Numbered from the stretch's first letter, positions 16,478-26,213 are shown. The stretch: 64,000 bases of DNA from Ignavibacteriales bacterium (GCA_015709675.1 CP054182.1:723448-787447), one strand, 5' to 3'. Program-made: numbers and translations. Notes: generated by a model not told the origin, from the sequence alone.

Positions 16478-16986
16478 CAGTCGTTTATATAGAGGGGAGC
16501 AAGTACCGTTAATATGAATGCAATTACTGCCATAACGGTAAAGAAGAGGGCAATTTCAGGAGCATAATCCAAAACATCAAAATAGCGGAGAATCCAGTTC
16601 CAGTCATGCTGAACATTCGGCGGGCCGAAGAGTTCAAGTTTCATTGTTTTAGCATCAGCGGCATAAATGCTGATATTGATGAATGAATGCCCGAGCAGAA
16701 ACATGGAAACCTGAAATAGCACCCGCATATAGTTAACATAGAAAAAGATAATCAGCAGCAGGGGGACGATAATCTGCATAAGGGTGCCGCCAAGAAACAT
16801 AACCAGATCGCCGAAAAAGCCAAGCAAAACATGTCCCGCTTCATGCACGATCAGATGGAAATAGTCTATGTACGTATAAGAGCGTTCTGAAAGAAAATAG
16901 ATAGCCGCTGGAAGGAACAGCAGCGAAGGGATCCAGCGCTTTATTTCATCCCACCCGGTGTGTGTTTTTGAACCTTCAGTTATCAT
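16477..16986 (-). CDS. Integral membrane protein with HExxH metalloprotease motif
   Basis: A 169-aa protein with about four membrane helices (residues 17-33, 63-84, 88-105, 142-165). It carries LIVHEAGHVLLGFFGD near residue 45, an HExxH zinc site at a membrane edge as in M50/site-2 proteases, followed by GGTLMQIIVPL. It is much shorter than classical site-2 proteases and lacks an evident NPDG motif. The frame is open upstream to 17127 inside trhO, but the ATG at 16986 is the better start and lies 28 nt after the trhO stop. It overlaps the MORN/TonB gene by 1 nt, giving a trhO - protease - TonB run. Confidence 0.72.
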   Translation of the reverse strand: MITEGSKTHTGWDEIKRWIPSLLFLPAAIYFLSERSYTYIDYFHLIVHEAGHVLLGFFGDLVMFLGGTLMQIIVPLLLIIFFYVNYMRVLFQVSMFLLGHSFINISIYAADAKTMKLELFGPPNVQHDWNWILRYFDVLDYAPEIALFFTVMAVIAFILTVLAPLYIND

Positions 16987-17014
16987 GGTCTTCCGCTCTT
17001 CTGTTGCGTATATA

Positions 17015-17905
17015 TCAGTCGTATTTGCGGGGCCGTTTGTGCGGTGATGCTTCACACTCAGGGGAGCAGCAGTGATGGTGTTCATCCCGGCAGGATTTGC
17101 ACACCACAAAAATTTTATCGCAGGCAAGGTTGTGGCAGTTAATATAATACGCTGTCGGGGTGCCGCAATGGTGGCAGACTGCAGTATATTTTAATTCTTC
17201 CTTTGAGTTTGGCTCAACCACTTTTCTGTCATCAAAAACAAACATTCCCCCCTGCCAGTAGGTATCAGGGTACTGCTGAATAAAATTGAGGATACCGCCG
17301 TCAATCTGATAAACATTCTTAAAACCCTTCTGCACCATATACGCGGTTGCTTTTTCGCAGCGGATGCCTCCGGTGCAATAAGTCACGATAGCTTTATCTT
17401 TATACTGCTCAAGCTCCTCAACCACCCGGGGCCATTCACGGAAGTTTTCCATTTCCGGAATGATTGCGTTTTTAAAGTGGCCAATGCGCGCCTCGTAGGT
17501 ATTGCGGGTATCCACGATAATGAAATCCTCCCCGCGGTCATACATGGCTACCAGTTCTGACGGTTTGAGGCGTTTGCCCCCTTCAGCCGGATTGATGTCA
17601 TCAACTCCCATGTGAATCAGCTCTTTTTTAAGCCGGACGTGCATTTTTTTGAAGGCATAATCCCGGCACTCAGACTCCTTAAACCAGATGTCATGGAACT
17701 GAGGAAAGTGTTTCAGGTAGGCTTTGTAGTTTTCCACGGCGGAAACGCGTCCGGTGATATTGCCATTAATACCCTCGTGAGAAACATAGACCTTTCCTTT
17801 AAGACCGTGGTAATGGCAATACTGAAGATGGTCTTCAAGAAAACTTTCGGGATTATCCAGCCGGGCGAATTTATAAAAGGAAATTATGCGGAAATTGTTG
17901 CTCAT
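17015..17905 (-). CDS. trhO: tRNA uridine(34) hydroxylase (rhodanese family)
   Basis: A 296-aa enzyme of the YceA/TrhO family, which uses oxygen to form 5-hydroxyuridine at tRNA position 34. The order is: N-terminal acylphosphatase-like domain (LKGKVYVSHEGINGNITG), rhodanese domain with the active cysteine in VTYCTGGIRCEKATAYM near residue 179, and a C-terminal cysteine cluster (CHHCG, CHNLACD, VCKSCRDEHHHCC) that should bind zinc. Length and all motifs are typical. It is the first gene of a minus-strand run that continues with the HExxH protein. Confidence 0.93.
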   Translation of the reverse strand: MSNNFRIISFYKFARLDNPESFLEDHLQYCHYHGLKGKVYVSHEGINGNITGRVSAVENYKAYLKHFPQFHDIWFKESECRDYAFKKMHVRLKKELIHMGVDDINPAEGGKRLKPSELVAMYDRGEDFIIVDTRNTYEARIGHFKNAIIPEMENFREWPRVVEELEQYKDKAIVTYCTGGIRCEKATAYMVQKGFKNVYQIDGGILNFIQQYPDTYWQGGMFVFDDRKVVEPNSKEELKYTAVCHHCGTPTAYYINCHNLACDKIFVVCKSCRDEHHHCCSPECEASPHKRPRKYD

Positions 17906-17932
17906 TCAGGGAAAATTATAACACAGAAAGCC

Positions 17933-17940
17933 CAAAATTA
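17933..17940 (-). promoter_or_regulatory. Possible -7 element of trhO
   Basis: On the minus strand TAATTTTG followed by GGC fits TANNTTTG, 28 nt before the trhO ATG. The nearest TTG is 25 nt upstream, too far for a standard -33, so this is tentative. Confidence 0.35.
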
Positions 17941-17956
17941 CGAAAAGCAGGCATAA

Positions 17957-18270
17957 TTATATGTACAATTAGCAATGGACAATTTGCAATGTAGAGGAAG
18001 GAGGTGTCCTCGACTCCGCTCGGACACCGGAAGAGAGCCGAGGGATGGTTCCCGAGCGGAGTCGAGGGAACGGGGGATGTGTCCTTGACTTTGCTTGGAC
18101 AACAGAAGGGGTGTCCTCGACTGCGCTCGGACACCGGGGGGACCGGAGAGATGTGTCCTCGACTCCGCTCGGACACTAGGGGAGATCGGAGAGATGTGTT
18201 CTCGACTGCACTCGGACACCGGGGGGACCGGAGAGATGTGTCTTTGACTTCGCTTGGACACCGGGGAGGG
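17957..18270. repeat. Stutter element and array of seven GTGTCC...GGACAC palindromes
   Basis: A TACATTG/CAATG stutter (17961-17992) precedes seven units of about 25 nt. Most read GTGTCC-TCGACTCCGCTC-GGACAC or variants (TTGACTTTGCTT, TCGACTGCGCTC, TCGACTGCACTC); one at about 18051-18069 is inverted. Spacers are 20-27 nt and resemble each other (GGGGGGACCGGAGAGAT recurs), unlike CRISPR spacers. The core CGACTNCGCTCGG returns at 39180-39330 and 47525-47650. The rest of 18270-18592 shows no gene. Confidence 0.8.
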
Positions 18271-18592
18271 GGGACGCGGATTAAGACGGATCGGATAAAT
18301 AGTGCACCATTGAAAAAGTACTGTAGAGAGAACTCCCGTTCTGACCATATTAAAACTCATCTGCATCATCCGTTTGTTAACAGCTTTTTCAGATGAGGGA
18401 AGTAATACGAAGGGGATTAAGTTTTTTGGGTGTTCATTGGTGCTAAGGAGAAGAGATGACCACGGAATCACCGCAAATAGCAAGCGGATATTCCAATAGG
18501 TTTTTTCAGGATAATTTGATAATTTTTAGCCGGAATTGTAGAATTATTAAACAGCATAAAACTATTTTCATCAACTAATCCAGGAAAGATGT

Positions 18593-20884
18593 ATGGACAA
18601 AAAGATACTTCTCCTCTTTGTGGTTTTCTTCTCTTTTGCTTCTGCTGGTTTTTCGCAGGCACTTACCGGCGACAAAATAATCAAAGCATCTAAGGACGAA
18701 AATCCGACCATCCAGACCTCTACAACAGGTCTCAACTCAAATGGTTCATTAGTGGCAAGCCATTCACAAAACGAGGTCCCCTTGGCTAATCTGCAGGGTA
18801 TATATTATGTTGGCGCTGCCGGTTCAGGTCCGGGCGGAAGTGACCCGCATTTCCCGTCATTCAGAGCCGCTCTTGATACCATCAGCTCAAACCCGATTGC
18901 AGGAGACTGTATCTTCTACATAACCAGCAATATCACTGAGCCCTATAGTGACAACCGCGGTATCGGACTTGCCGTTGACCCGGGTCCATATACCATTACC
19001 TTTAAGCCCTATACCGGTGTTCAGCCCGTTATTACCTTCAATTATCCGACTGACCTTAACAGCGGCCCATCAGGCGCGTTTGTTATAGGAATCCCCGGCC
19101 GCGGAAATATTTCATGGGACAGCATGAGAACCACACGCAATATCATTATTGACGGTTCAAATACTGCCGGCGGAACAACCCGCGACCTCACATTGCAGTC
19201 TGCCACAAACTCACAGCGTAATGCTATACCGCTGGTTATTGTGGGCGATGTTTCAGATGTGATAATTAAAAATACCAACATCCATTATAAAACACAGACC
19301 GTAAGCACTGTCGGCAACCTTTTTGCAGGCGCTGTTATGGTACGTCATCGCAATTACCTTGGCGCTGACCGCGTTCCGCACGATATCCTGTTCGAAAATA
19401 ACCACATAAGCGCTAATTTTGACGGCGTTGCTCAAAACGTGCAGGCATACGGTGTTTATCAGACGGGAACCCCGCTTCCGGTAACGTATCCGTATAACAT
19501 CACTCTTAAGAACAACCTGATTGAAGGCAAAAGAAGAGCAATCGCTCTCTACCGCGCGGGAAGCCACGATATCATCGGTAACAACATTGTTCTGAATCAG
19601 AATATTGCTGCCAATACCACGAACGAGGCAATCTATGCAGTGGATGTTGACACGAACTCAGTAGTAAACATCTACAATAATAAAATCTCCAAAGTATCAT
19701 CAATGACCAACGGCACCGGCTTCGGCAATACCGCCATCAGCATTGAATCCTTCGGAACCTATAACGTCTATAACAACTTCATTTACGGATTTGAGCTCAC
19801 TGCTGCAAATCCCGTTGCGTATGTACGCGGCATCAGAAACGGTTCTGCAAACGCCACCCTGAATGCTTCATTCAACTCAATATATATGACTGACATTCTG
19901 GCAGGCGGAACGGTTTCCTACAGCGGTATGTATTTCACGGACGGCAATAACACGGTAAAGAACAACATTGTTCACAATGCAGTGGTTGATTTTGCCGCTT
20001 ACTGCATTAGCAGAGTCGGCGCACTCGGAACGCTGACCTCAGACAATAACGACTTCTACTATGCGGATGCCACAAACGGAAACGTCGGGTTCTGGAACAC
20101 TGCAGCAACGCAGACTCTGGCACAGTGGCAGACTGCTTCTTCGCAGGATGCAAACAGTATCAGCGCTAACCCGTTGTTTGTTTCATCAACGGATCTGCAC
20201 CTTTCCGCTAACACGTCACCAGTGGTTGGCAAAGGAACAGCACTGGCCGGAATTACCATGGATATTGACGGCAATATGCGTGATACCATTCCGGAAATCG
20301 GAGCACACGAGTTCCCTGGTTTTATTCCGGTTGAACTGGTTTCTTTCAAAGCAGCTGCCAGCGGTAACTCTGTTATCCTTAGCTGGGAAACCAAAACCGA
20401 AACCAACAACTCATACTTTGAGGTTGAAAAGAGAACGGAAAACACTTCGTTTGAATCAATCGCACGTCTCACCGGTGCAGGCACCTCTGCTCAACCGGTT
20501 CAGTACAGCTATACCGATATCAATGCAGGTACCGGTACGGTTTACTACCGTCTGAAACAGGTTGACTTTGACGGTAGCGTAAATTATTCTTCTGAAGTTT
20601 CAGCTGATTTAAGTGTTCCGACTGAGTTCTCACTGAGCCAGAACTATCCGAATCCGTTTAACCCGAGCACAACTATTAAATTCGGCATTCCGGCTGACGC
20701 ACGAGTTCTGCTTGAGCTTTACTCGGTAACCGGAGAAAAAGTTGCAACTCTTATTGACGGTGATCTTTCAGCCGGATATCATCAGTATCTGCTGAATGCA
20801 TCAAACCTTGCAACTGGAGTATATCTCTACCGCCTGTCAGCAGGTGAATTCAGCTCAGTTAAAAAACTGATGCTGGTTAAGTAA
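18593..20884 (+). CDS. Secreted beta-helix protein with T9SS type A sorting domain
   Basis: A 763-aa exported protein. A signal peptide covers residues 1-22 (LLLFVVFFSFASAGFSQ). Residues about 60-560 are repetitive, with many short NN/IYNNKI/NNLIEG strands typical of a right-handed parallel beta-helix (NosD/pectate-lyase-like). Near residue 579 the linker PVELVSFKAAASGNSVILSWETKTE begins, common before T9SS domains, and the last 80 residues are the type A sorting domain (NYPNPFNPSTTIKF ... GVYLYRL...KKLMLVK). It should be exported by Sec, moved across the outer membrane by T9SS and attached or released. The start has AGGAAAG upstream. A terminator follows at 20905. Confidence 0.88.
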   Translation: MDKKILLLFVVFFSFASAGFSQALTGDKIIKASKDENPTIQTSTTGLNSNGSLVASHSQNEVPLANLQGIYYVGAAGSGPGGSDPHFPSFRAALDTISSNPIAGDCIFYITSNITEPYSDNRGIGLAVDPGPYTITFKPYTGVQPVITFNYPTDLNSGPSGAFVIGIPGRGNISWDSMRTTRNIIIDGSNTAGGTTRDLTLQSATNSQRNAIPLVIVGDVSDVIIKNTNIHYKTQTVSTVGNLFAGAVMVRHRNYLGADRVPHDILFENNHISANFDGVAQNVQAYGVYQTGTPLPVTYPYNITLKNNLIEGKRRAIALYRAGSHDIIGNNIVLNQNIAANTTNEAIYAVDVDTNSVVNIYNNKISKVSSMTNGTGFGNTAISIESFGTYNVYNNFIYGFELTAANPVAYVRGIRNGSANATLNASFNSIYMTDILAGGTVSYSGMYFTDGNNTVKNNIVHNAVVDFAAYCISRVGALGTLTSDNNDFYYADATNGNVGFWNTAATQTLAQWQTASSQDANSISANPLFVSSTDLHLSANTSPVVGKGTALAGITMDIDGNMRDTIPEIGAHEFPGFIPVELVSFKAAASGNSVILSWETKTETNNSYFEVEKRTENTSFESIARLTGAGTSAQPVQYSYTDINAGTGTVYYRLKQVDFDGSVNYSSEVSADLSVPTEFSLSQNYPNPFNPSTTIKFGIPADARVLLELYSVTGEKVATLIDGDLSAGYHQYLLNASNLATGVYLYRLSAGEFSSVKKLMLVK

Positions 20885-20904
20885 GAGAAAACCTCTAAAA
20901 ATAA

Positions 20905-20945
20905 AAGGCCGTTATCTGCAGCAATGCAGGTGGCGGCCTTTTTTA
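20905..20945 (+). terminator. Rho-independent terminator
   Basis: Stem AAGGCCG / CGGCCTT enclosing an inner CTGCAGCAATGCAG hairpin, then TTTTTAATT, 20 nt after the T9SS beta-helix gene. Confidence 0.85.
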
Positions 20946-21192
20946 ATTAGTAGTTAGTAATTAGGAATTAGTAATGGGGGAAATATATATTGCTTAACTT
21001 ATCCTTTGTGCTATTGCGCGGGTTATTCTTCCTGGCGACAATGGGGACAGTGGCGACAAGGGGTTTTTAATTTTCAATTCTCAACTTTCAACTCTCAATT
21101 AATTTGCGGCTTAGCGCAAGACCTCTGGGGACAGTGGCGACAATGGGTTTTTAATTCTCAACTCTCAACTTTCAATTTTCAACTCTCAAGTA
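20946..21192. repeat. Stutter repeats between convergent genes
   Basis: ATTAGTAGTTAGTAATTAGG (20946-20974) is followed by two copies of a unit: GGGGACAGTGGCGACAA, then GGGTTTTTAATT, then runs of TCAATTCTCAACTTTCAACTC (21043-21100 and 21129-21195). The second run touches the stop of the minus-strand thioredoxin gene. No gene is seen. Confidence 0.7.
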
Positions 21193-21690
21193 TCAACTTT
21201 TGCTTTTTAACTTCTTCAGTGCTGCTTCAAATTCTTCATAGCTCTTTTTCCCCTCAAGCACTGCCTGAAGCTTTCCTTTGGTGTCGTATATAAACGTTGC
21301 AGGAATTGCCCCTCCCCAGTCAGGGCTTAGGAAGTTTATCAGCTTTTCGTCACTGGTTTCCGTGTTTACCAGAATGCGGAACTTAACCGGCTGCTTTTTA
21401 AGGAAAGGTTTTATCTTTGATTCAATCTCATCCGGGTAATCAATGCTGAGCCCTACCACTTCGATGTTTTTATTCTTTTCCGCAAGTTTATTCAGGTCAG
21501 GCATCTCTTCCTTGCAGGGGATGCACCAGGTTGCCCAGACGTTTAGCACAAGGATTTTATCTTTCCGTTCTTTAATCAGTTTCTGCAGATCTTTAATCCC
21601 GGCGGTGCTTATGGCATCTTTCGCCGGATGAGCCGCAGGCGGAGGAACGGTATATATCAGCAGAAACGCAAGGATAAGAGTATGTATCAT
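21193..21690 (-). CDS. TlpA-like thiol-disulfide oxidoreductase
   Basis: A 165-aa exported thioredoxin-fold protein: short signal peptide (LILAFLLIYTVPPPAAH), then KILVLNVWATWCIPCKEEMPDL with the redox pair C-I-P-C near residue 58, and a cis-proline region GAIPATFIYDTKGKL. It likely reduces or handles disulfides in the periplasm (TlpA/ResA type). The redoxin gene at 21774 is upstream on the same strand 83 nt away, so the two may form a unit. Confidence 0.88.
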   Translation of the reverse strand: MIHTLILAFLLIYTVPPPAAHPAKDAISTAGIKDLQKLIKERKDKILVLNVWATWCIPCKEEMPDLNKLAEKNKNIEVVGLSIDYPDEIESKIKPFLKKQPVKFRILVNTETSDEKLINFLSPDWGGAIPATFIYDTKGKLQAVLEGKKSYEEFEAALKKLKSKS

Positions 21691-21773
21691 GGGGAATTTT
21701 TCCTGATGAGTTTAAAACCAGGGAGGCGCAGGAGAAGGGTGTCCTTTGCCTCCCCTCGGGGTAAGATGAACTG

Positions 21774-22355
21774 CTAATTTACTCTTTTTATGGTACATCC
21801 AAAAGCTTTTGTTTTGGCTACCGAAACTTTTTTTCCGTCCAGGATTTCATCCAGAGCGGCGCTCAGATCGCGCTTGGTAATGCCCGACTCCCGGCGGCTG
21901 TCATCTATGCGGCCATGGTAAAGCAGATCAAGACCTCCGTTAAGGACATATACCTCCGGAGTAAAGGATGCCGCAAATTTATCAGCGATAACATTGCCCG
22001 GATCTTTAAGGATGGTGAAACGGAGATTATTCTCTTCAGCGTGGGTTTTTATTTCTTCTATGCTTTCAGCTTTATTGGAGTTGATGCCCAGAAAAATAAT
22101 TCCCTTATCTTTATACTGCTCGTAGAGTGCTGCCATTCTGGTATTATAATCATTAGATACAGGACACTGCGTTGATACCCAGATCAGGACGATTGCTTTT
22201 GCATCCTTATACTGCTCAAGGGAATGTGCCTTGCCGTCAAGATCATTAAGCGTAAAGTTTTCTGCTTTTTTCATTTCTTCGGCTGCTGCCTGGCGGTGAT
22301 CTCCGCAGTTAAATAAAATAAAAGCGGTAAAAACGATGAAGAGAATTCTGCGCAT
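21774..22355 (-). CDS. Redoxin-domain lipoprotein
   Basis: A 193-aa AhpC/TSA-type protein. The N-terminus has a lipobox (FILFNCGD, Cys17), so it is probably a membrane-anchored lipoprotein. The domain starts AENFTLNDLDGKAHSLEQY and has VLIWVSTQCPVSNDYN, with one active-site cysteine in a T-Q-C-P-V-S context. That is the pattern of redoxin proteins of the PRXL/ScoI-like group rather than CxxC thioredoxins. It has FLGINSNKAESIEEI and EVYVLNGGLDLLYHGRIDD later. Substrate unknown; probably periplasmic redox balance along with the TlpA neighbour. Confidence 0.82.
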   Translation of the reverse strand: MRRILFIVFTAFILFNCGDHRQAAAEEMKKAENFTLNDLDGKAHSLEQYKDAKAIVLIWVSTQCPVSNDYNTRMAALYEQYKDKGIIFLGINSNKAESIEEIKTHAEENNLRFTILKDPGNVIADKFAASFTPEVYVLNGGLDLLYHGRIDDSRRESGITKRDLSAALDEILDGKKVSVAKTKAFGCTIKRVN

Positions 22356-22447
22356 GGGTTTTCCTTAGTTAATGAATAACCGCAAGATATGATTTTACAG
22401 CAACCGGGGCAATACCATTTACCGCACCAGTTGAGAAGGGCGTAAAC

Positions 22448-24841
22448 TCAGGTCTGTGGTGAGAGAGGAATAGTATAACAGAAAGTGGTGCCCTGCCCCG
22501 GCTGACTGACAACCGAAAGCGTGCCCTGATTAAGTTTTACGAACTCCTGCGTGATGATAAGCCCGAGACCGGTACCCTTAGCTTTATGGCTGCCCCCGAT
22601 TTCGGAATTTTTTACATCACTCCGGAAAAGTTTGCTGATATCCTCTCCGGTCATCCCGATACCATGATCGGAGATGCAGACTTTTGCAGAGCCGCCGGTA
22701 ATTTCTGCGGAGACTTCCACGGAGGACTCATTCGGGCTGAACTTAATTGCGTTAGCAAGCAGGTTTCTGAATATAGTGCGCTGCATATTCAGGTCGGCAA
22801 AAACCATAAGCTTTTCAGGGCAGGAGATGTTAATGTCTATCTTTCTGTTGTTCAGATCAAGCGTGAAAGCATGCACACCCTGGGTAAAGAGATCATGCAG
22901 GTTCACGTCAGCGGGATGATAGGTAACTCTGCCGGCATTCAGGATGGACCACTCAAGCAGATTTTCAACTAGTTTATATACTTTGGATGCTGCATCAAAA
23001 AGGTTGTCAATAAACCTCTGCCGTTCTTCGTTGCTCAGCTCATCCTGACTGTCGCGCAGAATACTGATGCTGCCGAGCAGCACGCTAAAGGGGCTTTTAA
23101 GATCATGCCCGATGATGGAAATAAGCCGGTCTTTGGCGCGGTTGCTGTCTTCAAGCTCCCGGTTATATTCCTGCAGCTGCTTTTCGGCTTCCTTGATAGG
23201 GGTGATATCGCGTATATATTCAATAACCCTGATAACCTTGCCGAGCTGATCATAAACCGGGTAGTTGGCCACTTCAAAATGACTTACCGTGCCGTCCGGG
23301 TTTTTATCTTCAAACTGCCGGAGCAGATATTGTTTTCCGCTCTGCAGTTCATTTAGAATGGTATTAATGTTGCCCGTAAAAAACAGTTTTTCCCCCTCTT
23401 TTCTGATTTTTTTAAGAGAGTGGAGATCTTCTGCTGCTGTATGGTTATAATACTCAATCTCTTTTGATTCGGTATTAATAACGTAGAACGGATAACGCAG
23501 GGAGTTGATGAGCGTCCGCAGGAATTTTAGAATGCTGTTATCCAGTTTATATTTTCTGTAGTAGAAGTAAAGGAAAAACAGTGCCAGTACCGAGAATGCG
23601 ATCAGGATGATATTGGTTAATGACTGTATAAACAGTTCCTGCTCTTTTTCCGAAACCAGAGCCTGCATTTCTGCATCCTGCCGCTCAAGTGCCTCTTTTT
23701 CACTGATATTCAGCAGTTCGGAGCTTATTCTGTCGGCGTTAACGGAGTCGGCAAGCAGTGTATATGCACGGTAATTTCTGAGAGCCGCGGTGCTGTTGCC
23801 GGTTTTATCATACAGGAGGGCCTGCTTAAGCAGCAGCTTCATGGTAACGGGGCTGTAATTAAGGGGTCTTCCCGCATTGATGGATTTTTCAAGCCAGAGG
23901 AGCGCTTCGCGTTCTTTCCCCCGTTCGGAGAGGAAATCAGCGTACTGCTCATAAAGCCGCTGGGCGGTGGAATTGGTTCCGGTAATAATCTGGTCATCCA
24001 GCAGTTCAAGAAAAAGCTTTTGCAGCTTTTCTTCATCCGGCATTTTCCGGTATATATCAATCATTACCGAATAAATATCAAAGCTGAACTCTTTAATTTC
24101 TCCGGTGAAGGAGCCGTCATCAAAATATGGCTGCAGATACTCACGGGAAATATTGAGATAATGAAGAGCGGAATCAAAGAGGCCACGCTCCTGAAAAACG
24201 CGTCCGAAATAGTAATAGGCATGAGAAACATAAAACGGTGTGGCATTCCGTTTTCTCAGCTCAAGCGCCCGCCCGAAATAGCTGTATGAACTGTCGTAGT
24301 TCCTCAGCTTCAGATTAACCAGACCGAGATTGATCAGGCAGACAGAAGCGCCGTGCCAGGTTGCATCCGACCCTTTCCACAGCGCGAGACCGCGCCGGTA
24401 ATAATTCGCGGCGATATCATACATCCCCTTTTCGTAATAGATATTGCCGATATCACTCAGGGTAAAAATATTAAAAGAGATATGAAAGGCTTCCGCGTAC
24501 TCCTTAAGCGAGGAATTATATGATTTGAGAGCAAGATTATATATACCCATCCGGCGGTACATATGGCCGAGCAGGGTATAGGCCTGCCCGGTAATAAGAG
24601 GGGCGCGGTTTTCGGTGCCAAGCTCAAGCGCAAGAGAAGTATAGGTAAAAAATTTCGGGGAAGAGGTATGCAGGTACTCCGAGGCGGCCAGAAGGGCTGC
24701 GTTGCCTGTTACGGTATCGCGCATTCCGGCCTCAAGGCGAACCGTAATAACCTTCTCAAGCGAATCGGCAAGCTGCTGAGTATATACTGTGCAGCACACC
24801 CCCTGAATGAGGAAAACAAGAAGAAACCAGCCTTTAAACAA
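22448..24841 (-). CDS. TPR-sensor histidine kinase
   Basis: A 797-aa membrane kinase. It has a signal/anchor segment (WFLLVFLIQGVCC) and periplasmic tetratricopeptide repeats across about residues 75-330. One membrane helix follows at about 404-425, then a PAS/PAC domain (437-545) and HisKA with the phospho-histidine in IIGHDLKSPFS near residue 578. The ATPase domain has N-box NLLANAIKFSPNES, G1 ISDHGIGM and G2 GTGLGLIITQEF. No receiver is attached and no response regulator is adjacent. The reading frame has no upstream ATG before a stop; the start appears to be a TTG at 24841, right after a T-run, so true initiation should be checked. Confidence 0.88.
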   Translation of the reverse strand: MFKGWFLLVFLIQGVCCTVYTQQLADSLEKVITVRLEAGMRDTVTGNAALLAASEYLHTSSPKFFTYTSLALELGTENRAPLITGQAYTLLGHMYRRMGIYNLALKSYNSSLKEYAEAFHISFNIFTLSDIGNIYYEKGMYDIAANYYRRGLALWKGSDATWHGASVCLINLGLVNLKLRNYDSSYSYFGRALELRKRNATPFYVSHAYYYFGRVFQERGLFDSALHYLNISREYLQPYFDDGSFTGEIKEFSFDIYSVMIDIYRKMPDEEKLQKLFLELLDDQIITGTNSTAQRLYEQYADFLSERGKEREALLWLEKSINAGRPLNYSPVTMKLLLKQALLYDKTGNSTAALRNYRAYTLLADSVNADRISSELLNISEKEALERQDAEMQALVSEKEQELFIQSLTNIILIAFSVLALFFLYFYYRKYKLDNSILKFLRTLINSLRYPFYVINTESKEIEYYNHTAAEDLHSLKKIRKEGEKLFFTGNINTILNELQSGKQYLLRQFEDKNPDGTVSHFEVANYPVYDQLGKVIRVIEYIRDITPIKEAEKQLQEYNRELEDSNRAKDRLISIIGHDLKSPFSVLLGSISILRDSQDELSNEERQRFIDNLFDAASKVYKLVENLLEWSILNAGRVTYHPADVNLHDLFTQGVHAFTLDLNNRKIDINISCPEKLMVFADLNMQRTIFRNLLANAIKFSPNESSVEVSAEITGGSAKVCISDHGIGMTGEDISKLFRSDVKNSEIGGSHKAKGTGLGLIITQEFVKLNQGTLSVVSQPGQGTTFCYTIPLSPQT

Positions 24842-24898
24842 AAAAACCCGTACGTTTTGTTAATGAATACCGGCAGAGCCGGCGTAATACTAATGCCA

Positions 24899-26107
24899 TC
24901 AGTTACCGGGCTTGTCGGGCACGGGCTGTGAGGTGAAAAAATCTATATAGAATCTGCTGACATACGAAGAAGTTAGTTCGCTAATCCGCTCGTAGTTTTC
25001 GGATGAGAAAATCAGTCCCGCATGATACTGCTTCTTCATTCTCCAGACGATTTCCGGATCATTGTAAGAGGAGAGATCAGGCCACTCCTGTTTGGAAAGT
25101 GAAATAAGGATGCCGGCGTATTTTCCGGAATCCTTTGGGGGCTGATAAACCGCGCCGGGCTTTGAGACCTCAAGTTTTGCCCACTCAGCCCAGAGATTCA
25201 CTCCGGTTGCGGCTTCAATCATATCAGCCAGATGCGCGCCGCCAACCCGCGCTGAGGTTTCGAGGAAGTATATACTGCCATCTTCGTGCGCTTTTATAAA
25301 CTCCGTATGAGAAACTCCGTGCAGAATACCGAGGGCGGGGAGCACTTCGGAGTTGGTTTTCTTAAGCGCCAGTTCATCCTCTGAACCGCGAATCATATTC
25401 CGGCTGTTAAAGACCCGCCCCTGATGGGCTACTTCCATCGGCGGAAGTGAATACTGACTGGCAACCGAGAAGATTACTTTTTTATCAAGGATGATTGAAT
25501 CAACATGGAAGACATCACCGGGGACGAAACGCTCCATCACATAAAATGACTGCTTGTCATCAAGAGAGTTAATAACCGACCACATCTCATCAGTGTTGTA
25601 AACTTTTTTGATGCCGATAGCGCCCGCCTGAAGCCGCGGCTTGATAACATAAGGGAACGGAACCCGCTTTGAAAACTGATTGATGGCATCGTGATTGAGG
25701 ACGTGGATAAACTCAGGGACTTTAATGCCCGACTCCTTAGCTTTCATGCGCATGGCGAGTTTATCGCGGAAGTAGCGCGCCGTGGTATCACCCATGCCGG
25801 GGATGCGGAGATGTTCGCGCAACGAGGCGGCTTTTTCCACATCAAAATCATCCAGGGCGATGATCTTATCAATCCGTTCGGTGCGGGCAAGAAAACTCAC
25901 ACCGCTGATAACATCGGCCATATTCCAGTCTTTGTTCACGTCAGGGATGTAGAAGATTTCATCCAGACTTTCGCGGGGCCAGTCAGCGGTATCAAGGCTT
26001 TTTGAGGTAAGAAGGATAACGCGGCACCCCTGGCGCTTGCACTCCCGCATAAATTCAGCACCTTTTTCGTAGCTGGCAACACATAAAACCGTCATCTGAT
26101 CGCGCAT
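24899..26107 (-). CDS. ATP-grasp domain protein
   Basis: A 402-aa protein of the carbamoyl-phosphate-synthase-like ATP-grasp group. It has an N-terminal Rossmann part (VLCVASYEKGAEFMRECKRQG) and IIALDDFDVEKAASLREHL. The ATP-grasp core has YFRDKLAMRMKAKESGI, PYVIKPRLQAGAIGI (ATP-binding lysine), FYVMERFVPGDVFHVD, and the metal-ligand stretch YFLETSARVGGAHLADM. Such enzymes ligate a carboxylate to an amine, often making peptides or amino-acid conjugates. The substrate cannot be read. MTVLCVASY, four codons in, is an alternative start. It lies 57 nt upstream of the TPR kinase on the same strand. Confidence 0.85.
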   Translation of the reverse strand: MRDQMTVLCVASYEKGAEFMRECKRQGCRVILLTSKSLDTADWPRESLDEIFYIPDVNKDWNMADVISGVSFLARTERIDKIIALDDFDVEKAASLREHLRIPGMGDTTARYFRDKLAMRMKAKESGIKVPEFIHVLNHDAINQFSKRVPFPYVIKPRLQAGAIGIKKVYNTDEMWSVINSLDDKQSFYVMERFVPGDVFHVDSIILDKKVIFSVASQYSLPPMEVAHQGRVFNSRNMIRGSEDELALKKTNSEVLPALGILHGVSHTEFIKAHEDGSIYFLETSARVGGAHLADMIEAATGVNLWAEWAKLEVSKPGAVYQPPKDSGKYAGILISLSKQEWPDLSSYNDPEIVWRMKKQYHAGLIFSSENYERISELTSSYVSRFYIDFFTSQPVPDKPGN

Positions 26108-26169
26108 GTGAATAATCCTCTCTTATCTGTGAAGTCCTTGAAAATCAATAGCATTTTGCACGTTAATAT

Positions 26170-26213
26170 GCGAAAGAATTATGAATTATGATGTACGAAG
26201 TATGAATTTTATG
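26170..26213. repeat. Stutter repeat TATGAATTATGATGTACGAAGTATGAA
   Basis: Iterations of GAATTATGAATTATGA and TACGAAGTATGAATT, the same word family as at 15452-15482, 27283-27325 and 53417-53450. Confidence 0.5.

Noticed and set aside
18004-18270. CRISPR-like array of 25-nt palindromes
   Set aside because: One unit is inverted, spacers resemble each other and vary in length, and the core recurs elsewhere as a dispersed repeat.
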